From contig JAKFFF010000011.1 of the NCBI GenBank assembly GCA_036677145.1, forward strand, positions 1 through 64,000: a stretch of DNA of 64,000 nt. The letters run 5' to 3'. Source of the DNA: CADEED01 sp036677145 (GTDB taxonomy: Bacteria > Pseudomonadota > Gammaproteobacteria > Steroidobacterales > Steroidobacteraceae). Under the pieces are notes generated by a model that had not been told where the DNA came from, did not search any database, and saw only the letters and a list, made by a program, of their open reading frames with translations. Positions within the stretch are counted from its first letter, which is position 1. Each line of letters begins with the position of its first letter. Shown piece after piece: positions 50,136 through 57,926 of the stretch. A program made the position numbers and the translations under genes.

Positions 50136-51287
50136 CTAATCGATTACTTTGACTGAAACACGAATGGGTTCGGAGACGCCGACACCGCCGGCCACGGCCT
50201 TGAGGCGATCGAGCACGGTCGTGGTGACTTCCGTGCCGCGCGGCACGAGCCGGATACCGCGCGCACTCATCACGTCGGCATCGATGGTCATGCCGACCTC
50301 GATGTCGCGCAGCGCGACGGCGCGGCTCATGACGAGCCCGCTGTCTTCCGATATCGCCTTGACCATCGCCTGGGTGATCGCCGCGGGCAGCCCCGGAGCG
50401 GCCTGGTTCACCAGTTGCGCGGCCTGCTCGGGAATGCGGCCCAGCGAAACGTGACGATCGAACTTGACGGCCGCCCACAGGATCGCGGCGCCTATCTTCT
50501 CCGGCTTCCACGTCGATGGGTCGCCATCGACGAGATCGTCGGACGGCGTCTGCATCTGTCCGGCCACCATGCCGGCGACGGCTTCCAGGCGCGGAATGGT
50601 GCCGAGTAGTTTGCCCGCGATCTGCGGGTGGGATTCGTAGAGGCGCCGCTCGTCTTCGTTGAGCGCATGGCCGCCATAAGCGCGCGCCAGTGTGTCCTGC
50701 GGCAAAGTGATGCAGCCGAGCTGCGAGATCATCGCGGCGAGGTGGTACTGCCACATTCCCGGCAGCAGCTTGAGTGCCTGCGCGCCGGCTTCGGCGTAAC
50801 GCTGGATCTGGGTCGCGCGCCTCTGGGCCGCCGGATTGATCAGTCCCAGCACGTCGAACAGCACTTTCACCGTGGCATTGAGCGTGTTTTCGAGCAGGTG
50901 CTTCTCGGCGTGGATGAGCCGGTACTGCTCGATGCCATTCTGGATCACGCCGAGCAGCGTTTCCGAATTGCAGGGTTTGAGCAGGAAGCGGAACACGCGG
51001 CCTTCGTTGACGGCGGCAATCGTCGATTCGAGGTCGGCCTGTCCAGAGAGCACCATGCGCACCGTCTGCGGTGCGAGGTCGTTGACGTGTGCAAGGAATC
51101 GCGCGCCGTCCATCTCCGGCATGCGCATGTCCGAAACGACGACGGCGAACGGCCCCTGCTGACGGATCATCGCAAGTCCCGCGGCGCCGCTGGTTGCCGT
51201 CTCGAGCTCCACGCGATTGCGCAGCTGGCGGCGGATGCCTTCGAGCACGTTCGGCTCGTCGTCGACGAACAGCACACGTTCTTTCAC
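50136..51287 (-). CDS. response regulator with degenerate HD-GYP-like domain
   Basis: This 383-residue protein has a receiver domain (residues 1-120, RVLFVDDEPN, VVVSDMRMPEMDG, FLLKPCNS) and a C-terminal domain with the layout of an HD-GYP phosphodiesterase. The HD pair is replaced (MISQLGCITLP where LHDIGK is expected). LYESHPQIAGKLL retains the HP-I element, while HHE is AGQ. The GYP motif is not seen. Hydrolysis of c-di-GMP is unlikely; a binding or scaffold role is more plausible. It overlaps the upstream gene by 4 bp. Confidence 0.82.
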   Translation of the reverse strand: MKERVLFVDDEPNVLEGIRRQLRNRVELETATSGAAGLAMIRQQGPFAVVVSDMRMPEMDGARFLAHVNDLAPQTVRMVLSGQADLESTIAAVNEGRVFRFLLKPCNSETLLGVIQNGIEQYRLIHAEKHLLENTLNATVKVLFDVLGLINPAAQRRATQIQRYAEAGAQALKLLPGMWQYHLAAMISQLGCITLPQDTLARAYGGHALNEDERRLYESHPQIAGKLLGTIPRLEAVAGMVAGQMQTPSDDLVDGDPSTWKPEKIGAAILWAAVKFDRHVSLGRIPEQAAQLVNQAAPGLPAAITQAMVKAISEDSGLVMSRAVALRDIEVGMTIDADVMSARGIRLVPRGTEVTTTVLDRLKAVAGGVGVSEPIRVSVKVID

Positions 51288-52522
51288 GACGGACTTCCTT
51301 CGCCGCCATTTTCAGCCCGTCTTTCCTTGAGGGCGGCGACACACACCTCGCGCCACGCGTTCCAGCGTCCGGCGCGACCGTGTTTCTCGAAATATTCGTA
51401 GCTGAGCGCGAGCACGGCGGCGCGCGGATCCTCGATCTCCGGATGATGGGCGATGCGATCAGCGGCGTGCACGATGCCGGCCAGACCGAACTCGCCGGTG
51501 GCCTGCTCGGGATCTTCGTGGAAGGCGATCGCCTCGGCGATCGTGTTCGGCAGGCCCCACAGTCCCACCAGGTAGGCGCCGACGTCAGTGTGCGAAGCCT
51601 GCAGTTCGAGTGTCTCGATCTCCCGTTCCGCGCCGGGTCGCTCGTTCACGAGTTCAATGACGCGGGCGTATTCGTTGGGCATACCCATCGCCAGCACCAG
51701 CTTGCCGATGTCGTGCAGCATGCCGGCCATGAAGGCCGCCGCGACCTGCTCCTTGTCCATGCCTTCTTCGATCGCGATGCGATGCGCGGCCGTTGCCGTG
51801 GCGACGCTGTGCGACCAGAGCTTCTCGAGGCTGAAGCCGCGCACCTGCGGAACTTCACCGCCGGCGAAGATTCCCTGGCCGAGCACCAGCGCCATGATGC
51901 GATCGAGGCCGAGCAGTGCGCCCGCGCGGCCCACGTCGGCCACGGGTTTCGCCAGGCCGAAATAGGCGGAATTCACCACTTTGAGCAGACGCGCCGACAT
52001 CGACGGATCCATCGAGATGATCTTCGCGACGTCGTCCATGTCGGCGTTGGGGCTCTTCAGGCACTCGACGAGTTTCTGATAGGTCGCCGGCAGCGTCGGC
52101 AGCTTGTTGATGCGCGCGACCAACGTCTTCACCGCGGGATTACCCGCCAGGTCTCGCAGCGCGAAGGCGCGCGCGATCGTGCCCTGCAGTATTTCCGCGT
52201 CGCAGGGTTTGGAAAGGAACTGGTGCGAAACGCCCAGCGCTTTCATGACGGATTCGGTTTCCGCCTGGCCGGAAAGAATCAGGCGGATCGTGTCCGGAAA
52301 CTCACGCTGTACGACTTCGAGCAACTCCGCGCCGCTCATGCCGGGCATGCGCATGTCGGTCACGACGACTTCACACGGCTCGCTCTTGAGCGAGTCGAGC
52401 GCCGCCTGCGCACTGCCGACGAACTTCATGTTCCACTCGTTGCGCTTGGGGCGAAGCATGCGCTTCAACCCCTCGAGCACGCGCGGCTCGTCGTCGACGA
52501 AGATGACGCGGATTGCGTTCAA
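51284..52522 (-). CDS. response regulator with HDOD domain
   Basis: This 412-residue protein has a receiver domain (IRVIFVDDEP, VVVTDMRMPGMSG, FLSKPCDAE) followed by an HDOD domain (INKLPTLPATYQKLVECL ... SARLLKVVNSAYFG ... GMLHDIGKLVLAMG). HDOD proteins act in signalling without a known enzymatic activity, although this one keeps an HD pair. Translation most likely starts at TTG 52522, whose TTGA overlaps the stop of the kinase gene upstream; no ATG gives a complete receiver domain. Confidence 0.88.
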   Translation of the reverse strand: MNAIRVIFVDDEPRVLEGLKRMLRPKRNEWNMKFVGSAQAALDSLKSEPCEVVVTDMRMPGMSGAELLEVVQREFPDTIRLILSGQAETESVMKALGVSHQFLSKPCDAEILQGTIARAFALRDLAGNPAVKTLVARINKLPTLPATYQKLVECLKSPNADMDDVAKIISMDPSMSARLLKVVNSAYFGLAKPVADVGRAGALLGLDRIMALVLGQGIFAGGEVPQVRGFSLEKLWSHSVATATAAHRIAIEEGMDKEQVAAAFMAGMLHDIGKLVLAMGMPNEYARVIELVNERPGAEREIETLELQASHTDVGAYLVGLWGLPNTIAEAIAFHEDPEQATGEFGLAGIVHAADRIAHHPEIEDPRAAVLALSYEYFEKHGRAGRWNAWREVCVAALKERRAENGGEGSPS

Positions 52523-54147
52523 GCTGCGGCCCCCGCCGCGGTTTCGGATTCGGATTTCGAGCCGCCGATCGGCAGGCGGATCGTGAAGGTGGTTCCGGCG
52601 CCAGGCGCGCTCGTCACCTTGATCGTGCCGCCGTGCTTGTCGACGATGACGTTGTGCGCGATGGCCAGGCCCTGGCCCGTGCCCTTGCCGACTTCCTTCG
52701 TCGTGAAGAACGGATCGAAGATGCGTTGCTGGATGTGCGGCGGCATGCCGCAACCCGAATCGGTGATCTCGAGGATCGCCCAGTCACCATCGGCGCGCGT
52801 CTTCACGCGGATCTTGCCCTTGCCCTTGCCGCCGTCGCCGACCACGTCGGAAATCGCGTGCGCGGCGTTGACGATGATGTTGAGTACGACCTGGTTGAAT
52901 TCAGCCGGCGAGCAGTGCACCGACGGCAGGTTCGCATCGAGATCGAGATCGACTTCGGCGACGTACTTCCATTCGTTGCTGGCAACGGTAATGGTGCTCT
53001 GTATCGCGCGATTGAGGTCCGTCGCGGTCTTCTCGCGCGCCGGATGGGAGAACTCCTTCATGGCGCGCACGATCTTGGCGACCCTATCGACACCTTCGAG
53101 CGACTGGTTGAGTGCGCGCGGAATTTCTTCCTTGAGATAGTCGAAGTCGGCGTCTTCGAGGAGTTTGCCCGCGGGCGCGCCGCCCACGTCGACCAGCTGG
53201 GAGAGCAGGCCGTCGAGTTCGCCGAAGGATTCCTTGAGGAAGCGCAGGTTGTCGCCGACGTATTGCGTCGGCGTGTTGATCTCGTGCGCGATGCCGGCGG
53301 CGAGCTGGCCGATGGCTTCGAGCTTCTGCGCCTGGCGCAGATTGTCCTCGAGGCGATCGCGCTCCTCCAGCGTCTGCTTGAGCATCGAGATGTCGGTGAT
53401 GCAGCCTTCCCAGCCCTTGAAGGCCTGCGATGCCTCATAGAGAGGAGCGGCGTTGACGAGCACGTTGAGCGTGTTGCCCTGGCAGTCGTGCAACGAGGTC
53501 TCCCAGCCCTCGACCATGCGCTGGCGCGACATCAGGTCGAGGAAGTGCGAGCGCTTGGCCGGATCGAACAGCAGGTTGAGGAAATTCACCTTGTCGACCG
53601 CCATGCCCTGGCAGGCGAGCAGCTTCACGCAGGCGGCGTTGGCGGTTTTGAGCACGCCATCCTTGTCCGCGGTGAACAGCGCGACGGGCACGTTGTTGAA
53701 GAGATCCTGGTAGCGGCGTGTGGCGCGCACCAGGTCGCGGTGAAAATTGTTGCGCTCCACCGAATACGAGACGATGCGCGACAACATGCCGGCGTTGACG
53801 CGGCGCTTTTCCAGGTAGTCCTGCGCACCCTCGCGTACGGCGATGAGTCCCTGCTTGTAGTCGTCACTACCCGTGAGAACAATGATAGGCGTGAGATCGG
53901 CGATCGCCTTGAGCGCACGCAACGCCTGCAGTCCGGTTGCGTCGGGCAATCCGAGATCGAGCAGTACGAGATCGTATTCGATCTTGCACAGCTTCTCGGC
54001 CGCCTCGGCGGCGGTCTGCACCCAATCGCTTTCCACTTCGTTGAGGCCGGCATCTTTCAGATGACGTTCGACGACGCGGGCGTCCGCGGCGTTGTCCTCG
54101 ACTAACAACAATCGGATCTTGCGGATTTCGAATTCGTTGCTGCTCAT
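52519..54147 (-). CDS. sensor histidine kinase with N-terminal receiver and PAS domains
   Basis: This 542-residue cytoplasmic protein starts with a receiver domain (RLLLVEDNAADARVVERHL, phospho-acceptor in LVLLDLGLPDATG). A PAS domain follows (YQDLFNNVPVALFTADKDG). HisKA contains the phosphorylated histidine in AGIAHEINTPTQY. The ATPase domain has N box FNQVVLNIIVNAAHAI, G1 DSGCGMP and G2 GTGQGLAIAHN. It is the first gene of the four-gene cassette, so it probably phosphorylates the three receivers that follow. No membrane segments are seen. Confidence 0.93.
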   Translation of the reverse strand: MSSNEFEIRKIRLLLVEDNAADARVVERHLKDAGLNEVESDWVQTAAEAAEKLCKIEYDLVLLDLGLPDATGLQALRALKAIADLTPIIVLTGSDDYKQGLIAVREGAQDYLEKRRVNAGMLSRIVSYSVERNNFHRDLVRATRRYQDLFNNVPVALFTADKDGVLKTANAACVKLLACQGMAVDKVNFLNLLFDPAKRSHFLDLMSRQRMVEGWETSLHDCQGNTLNVLVNAAPLYEASQAFKGWEGCITDISMLKQTLEERDRLEDNLRQAQKLEAIGQLAAGIAHEINTPTQYVGDNLRFLKESFGELDGLLSQLVDVGGAPAGKLLEDADFDYLKEEIPRALNQSLEGVDRVAKIVRAMKEFSHPAREKTATDLNRAIQSTITVASNEWKYVAEVDLDLDANLPSVHCSPAEFNQVVLNIIVNAAHAISDVVGDGGKGKGKIRVKTRADGDWAILEITDSGCGMPPHIQQRIFDPFFTTKEVGKGTGQGLAIAHNVIVDKHGGTIKVTSAPGAGTTFTIRLPIGGSKSESETAAGAAA

Positions 54148-54429
54148 CGGCGCACTTTTTTTCTGACCTGGTGTGGCGGGATGGCATCGAATTCCGTGGC
54201 GCAGACATCCCGGCACTGCGCCACAGCTGACATATCGGCGTGCGCCGCCAATACCTTAGGCTGCGGCGGTCATTTGCCGCCCTCCAACGATGTGGTTCAC
54301 ATATCGGCCGCGAGCGCCTCCGCCTTAGGCCCGTGGGCGCCTGTTTTGCGCGCTCGTGCACAAGAATTTGACGGGCATCCATCCAGACTCCGGGCAGCCG
54401 GCCGATTTCATATCGCGACCCAGAATCAC

Positions 54430-55533
54430 ATGATGAATTCCGTGCACAAGTTTGCGACCCAGCCCCTACCAGACACCGACGTTGGCATGCTTTTCGACGT
54501 GAGCCCCGTGGCGACGTTGTTATTCGCGCCGCACGGCGTGGTGCTGCGCGCCAATGCCGCCGCACGCCGGATGTTCGGGTGCCTGGCGGGCGAGCTCGAT
54601 TCCCAGCAGTCGGCGCAGCTGTTTCCCGAAGGCGGGTGGAGTGCCGCCCGGGATTCCGCTGATGACAAGGGCAGCATTCCGCGCCGGGTGTCAGCGCGGC
54701 GACTCGATGGAACGATCTTCCCCGCGCGGGTGCGCGCGGTCGCGCTCGGTCATGGCAACGGCGAGGCTGATGCGCACGAACTGCTCGTGACCGTCGAAGA
54801 CGTGACCGAATTCGACGCGCTCATCGCCGAGCGCGTCGCCGCGATTGCGACAGCCAACAAGGAATTCGAATCCTTCATCGATGCGGCGGCGCATGACTTG
54901 CGCGCCCCGCTGAGAATCCTCAGCGGTTTCGCGGATGCGCTCGACGAGGAATGCGGGGCGGCGCTCAACGAGGAAGGCCGCACGTTCCTCGACGAGATTC
55001 TCAAGGCCAGCGGTCGCATGGAAGGACTGATCGACGGCTTGCTCGCGCTCGCGCGTTGTGGCCGCGCGGAAATGCATTGTGAAAAGGTCGATCTCACCAC
55101 GCTCATCGACCTGGTGCTCTACGAGCTGCGGCATTCGGCGGCGGAGCGCGTCGTCGATTGCGAGATCGAGCCCGGCCTGCAGGTGTGGGCGGACGTGCGA
55201 TTGCTGATGACGGTGTTGCGCAACGTGCTCGGCAACGCGTGGAAATACACGATGCGCACGCCGCAACCCGCGATTCGTTTCTATTCGGAACAACGCGACG
55301 GCCGCACCTGGATGTGCGTGAGCGACAACGGCGCCGGGTTCGACATGGCGCACGCGCAGCGGCTGTTCAAACCCTTCACGCGCCTGCATCGCCAGGACGA
55401 ATTTCCGGGGCATGGACTCGGGCTCGCGACCGTGCAACGGATCGTGCAGCGGCACGGCGGCGCGGTCGCCGCCGCGGCCGAGGTCAACCGGGGGGCGACG
55501 GTGCGCTTCTGGTTTCCCGACGCGCCGGATTGA
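54430..55533 (+). CDS. PAS-domain sensor histidine kinase
   Basis: This cytoplasmic kinase of about 367 residues has an N-terminal PAS domain (MLFDVSPVATLLFAPHG). HisKA has the site in FIDAAAHDLRAPLRIL, and HATPase has VLRNVLGNAWKYT, DNGAGFD and GHGLGLATVQRI. The frame is open back to ATG 54181, but the extra 83 residues are low in structure and would crowd the divergent kinase promoter, so ATG 54430 is preferred. It has no cognate response regulator beside it; the divergent cassette could supply one. amt lies 142 bp downstream. Confidence 0.88.
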   Translation: MMNSVHKFATQPLPDTDVGMLFDVSPVATLLFAPHGVVLRANAAARRMFGCLAGELDSQQSAQLFPEGGWSAARDSADDKGSIPRRVSARRLDGTIFPARVRAVALGHGNGEADAHELLVTVEDVTEFDALIAERVAAIATANKEFESFIDAAAHDLRAPLRILSGFADALDEECGAALNEEGRTFLDEILKASGRMEGLIDGLLALARCGRAEMHCEKVDLTTLIDLVLYELRHSAAERVVDCEIEPGLQVWADVRLLMTVLRNVLGNAWKYTMRTPQPAIRFYSEQRDGRTWMCVSDNGAGFDMAHAQRLFKPFTRLHRQDEFPGHGLGLATVQRIVQRHGGAVAAAAEVNRGATVRFWFPDAPD

Positions 55534-55675
55534 GAACTGGTGCCGGGATGCCGATGCGCCACCGTGGTGCGGCGCACCCGGGATGCGTTTTGTTAGACCC
55601 AGCGCACATTCGCGCCGCGAAATCGTTGAAGCAGGCACAAAGTTGCGAGTGTGGCCATTTGTCAGAATGGCTGTC

Positions 55676-56998
55676 ATGAGAGGAAAAATCGCAGCCCTTG
55701 GAGCGGCCCTGACCGCATTCGCTTCGCAGACGTTCGCGCAGGCGTCCGATGGCGCGGCTCCGGCCGCGCCTTTTCTCGTGAATGCCGACCAGATCTCGTC
55801 GGGCGATACCGCCTGGATGATGACCTCCACCGCGCTCGTGTTGCTGATGACTCTGCCGGGTCTCGCGCTGTTCTACGGTGGCATGGTCCGCAAGAAGAAC
55901 CTGCTGTCGACGATGGCGCAGAGCTTCGCGATCGCGTGCCTCATCACCGTGTTGTGGGTGGTGATCGGATACAGCCTCGCGTTCACCGAGAGTTCGCCAT
56001 GGATCGGCAGCACGAGCCGATTCGCGCTCGACGGAATGCTGTACGCCAAGGGCGGGCAGGTGTCCGTCTCGCATCTTGCGCCATCGATCCCCGAGTCCGT
56101 GTTCATGATGTACCAGCTCATGTTCGCGATCATCACGCCGGCGCTGATCACGGGCGCGTTCGCAGAGCGCATCAAGTTCTCCGCGATGCTCGTCTTCATG
56201 GCGTTGTGGTCGCTGTGTGTGTACGTGCCGATGGCGCATTGGGTGTGGTCGCCCGATGGCTGGCTCGCATCACTCGGCGTGCTCGACTTCGCCGGCGGCA
56301 CCGTGGTGCACATCAACGCGGGTGTCACGGGTCTCGCGTGCGTCATCATGCTCGGCGAGCGCAAGGGTTACGGCACGGATCCGATCTTTCCGCACAATCT
56401 GGCGTTGACCATCACCGGCGCCGCCTTGCTGTGGGTGGGCTGGTTCGGATTCAACGCGGGTTCGGCGCTGTCGGCCGATGGCCGCGCGGGTCTCGCATTC
56501 GCGAACACACATTGCGCGGCGGCGTCGGCCGCGCTCACCTGGATGGCCATCGAGTGGGCGGCGCGCGGCAAGGCTTCGGTGCTCGGCATCGCTTCGGGCG
56601 CCATCGCCGGCCTGGTCGCGGTTACGCCAGCCGCGGGTTACGTCGGCATCGGCGCGGCGCTCGTGATCGGCGTGGCGGCGAGCCTCGCGTGTTTCGGCGC
56701 GGTGGTGGGCCTCAAGTCCTGGTTTGGATACGACGACTCGCTCGATGCCTTTGGCATTCACGCGGTCGGCGGCATCGTCGGCGCGGTTCTCACGGGCGTG
56801 TTCGCTTCGGTCGCGATCGGCGGTGTCGAAGGCAACATCACGGCGCAGCTCATCGGCATCGGCGCGTGCGCGGCGTACGCGCTGGTCGTCAGCCTGATCC
56901 TGCTCATGCTCATTTCGGTGACCATCGGTCTGCGCGTCAGCGAGGAAGCCGAGGCCGCGGGCCTCGACGTCAGCACGCACGGCGAAAGCGTCGAGTAG
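55676..56998 (+). CDS. amt: ammonium transporter (Amt family)
   Basis: This 440-residue ammonium channel has a signal peptide (MRGKIAALGAALTAF...FAQ) and eleven expected helices. FYGGMVRKKNLLSTM, DFAGGTVVHINAG and FGIHAVGGIVGA carry the twin pore histidines. ATG 55676 and ATG 55667 are both possible starts. In most Proteobacteria it is preceded by glnK, which is missing here; a histidine kinase is upstream instead. A sigma-54 box was looked for and not supported. Confidence 0.95.
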   Translation: MRGKIAALGAALTAFASQTFAQASDGAAPAAPFLVNADQISSGDTAWMMTSTALVLLMTLPGLALFYGGMVRKKNLLSTMAQSFAIACLITVLWVVIGYSLAFTESSPWIGSTSRFALDGMLYAKGGQVSVSHLAPSIPESVFMMYQLMFAIITPALITGAFAERIKFSAMLVFMALWSLCVYVPMAHWVWSPDGWLASLGVLDFAGGTVVHINAGVTGLACVIMLGERKGYGTDPIFPHNLALTITGAALLWVGWFGFNAGSALSADGRAGLAFANTHCAAASAALTWMAIEWAARGKASVLGIASGAIAGLVAVTPAAGYVGIGAALVIGVAASLACFGAVVGLKSWFGYDDSLDAFGIHAVGGIVGAVLTGVFASVAIGGVEGNITAQLIGIGACAAYALVVSLILLMLISVTIGLRVSEEAEAAGLDVSTHGESVE

Positions 56999-57004
56999 TC
57001 ATCG

Positions 57005-57322
57005 ATGAGTGTCATGAACAGCACGGGCGAGAGACTGCGGCGCGCAACGGCGTTGTGGCATGCATACCTGGCGGCCTTCGGCCAGCGTTTCGAACTCGCG
57101 CAGTTTCTCAAGGACGCGGCGCTCGAACGGCAGGTGATCGATGGCGCGCTCGCGAGCGGTGATCAGAAACTGATCGGCCTCGCGCAGGAGTGGTTGCGGG
57201 ATACCGGGCAGGGGGTGCCCGCGGTGGTCGCCGCGAGAGTAATGGCGCCGGCGTCCGCGCCGGCCACTGCACCGGCCGCCGAGCCCGCCAAGCCTGCGCG
57301 GTACTTGCGCGGCGTGCGTTGA
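57005..57322 (+). CDS. small protein of unknown function downstream of amt
   Basis: This 105-residue protein has a helical N-terminal part (LRRATALWHAYLAAFGQRFE, LAQFLKDAALERQVIDGAL) and an Ala/Pro-rich tail ending in basic residues. There is no signal peptide or membrane helix. I recognise no family. It starts 6 bp after amt and ends before a strong terminator, so it is co-transcribed with amt. Confidence 0.65.
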   Translation: MSVMNSTGERLRRATALWHAYLAAFGQRFELAQFLKDAALERQVIDGALASGDQKLIGLAQEWLRDTGQGVPAVVAARVMAPASAPATAPAAEPAKPARYLRGVR

Positions 57323-57374
57323 GACAAGGCGCTCACGCGCCGAATTTCACGGCGCCGAAGCGGCGCCCGTAATC

Positions 57375-57414
57375 AAAAAAAACGCCGCGCCCTTCTTTCG
57401 GGGCGCGGCGTTTT
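57375..57414. terminator. strong bidirectional intrinsic terminator
   Basis: A perfect 14-bp GC-rich stem (57379-57392 with 57401-57414, loop of 8) is flanked by A8 on the left and T4 on the right. On the minus strand the T tract is eight long. It separates the convergent amt operon and the OprI-like lipoprotein gene. Confidence 0.88.
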
Positions 57415-57436
57415 CATCACAGCTGAAGAACAGCTA

Positions 57437-57748
57437 TTACTTCGAGATCGAGCGACGGAACATCCGGTCGATCTTCTCGTTGGTCGCATCGCAGCAGGAC
57501 TGCGAAGCCTGCGCGGCGGCCAGCGCCTGGTTGGCGGCGGTCTGCGCGCCACTGGCAGTGGACGACGCCGACTGCGCAGCCGCATTCGCTGCATCGGCCG
57601 CACTCTTGGTGGAAGCGAGGTCCGCGGTCAGGCGGCTAACTTGCTGTTTGAGGTTGTCGACGTCGGCTTGCAGAGGCTTCAGATCCTGGCAGCCAGCCAA
57701 CACGGTGAACGCTGCAACGGCAGCAACCTTGATAAGCGCACTCTTCAT
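57437..57748 (-). CDS. OprI/Lpp-like murein lipoprotein
   Basis: This 103-residue lipoprotein has the lipobox VLAGC (Cys20). An Ala-rich heptad region (about 40-83; AADAANAAAQSASSTAS) would form an alanine-zipper coiled coil, and the end TNEKIDRMFRRSISK closely resembles Pseudomonas OprI. The C-terminal Lys could be joined to peptidoglycan as in Lpp. Two adjacent cysteines (85-86) near the C-terminus are unusual for this family. The frame is open upstream to 57910, but ATG 57748 places the signal peptide correctly. Confidence 0.88.
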   Translation of the reverse strand: MKSALIKVAAVAAFTVLAGCQDLKPLQADVDNLKQQVSRLTADLASTKSAADAANAAAQSASSTASGAQTAANQALAAAQASQSCCDATNEKIDRMFRRSISK

Positions 57749-57926
57749 AACGATCAATCCCCTTATTGGTGGTTGAGCAAGTCCCAACTTCGCGCAACAT
57801 GCAAACAACTGCGATGTGGTGAAGATAGAGAATATTAGGCGGGCGCAATGGCAACAAATTCGCGAGTTGTTTGCAACTGAAATTTGATTTCTGTCGGCCT
57901 GTGGCGACAACGAGAGTGGTCAGATA

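Noticed and set aside
51089..53140. Plus-strand open frame of 683 codons opposite the signalling cassette
   Set aside because: Runs antisense to two genes with intact domain motifs; its translation is repetitive and basic without any motif.
54181..54429. Extended N-terminus of the PAS kinase from ATG 54181
   Set aside because: The extra residues show no domain and the start would lie 34 bp from the divergent kinase start; ATG 54430 gives a normal PAS N-terminus.
55634..55646. Possible sigma-54 promoter (GGCAC...TTGC) upstream of amt
   Set aside because: The GG and GC elements are separated by 9 bp instead of the required 10, and the -24 T is missing, so it does not meet the strict spacing of sigma-54 sites.
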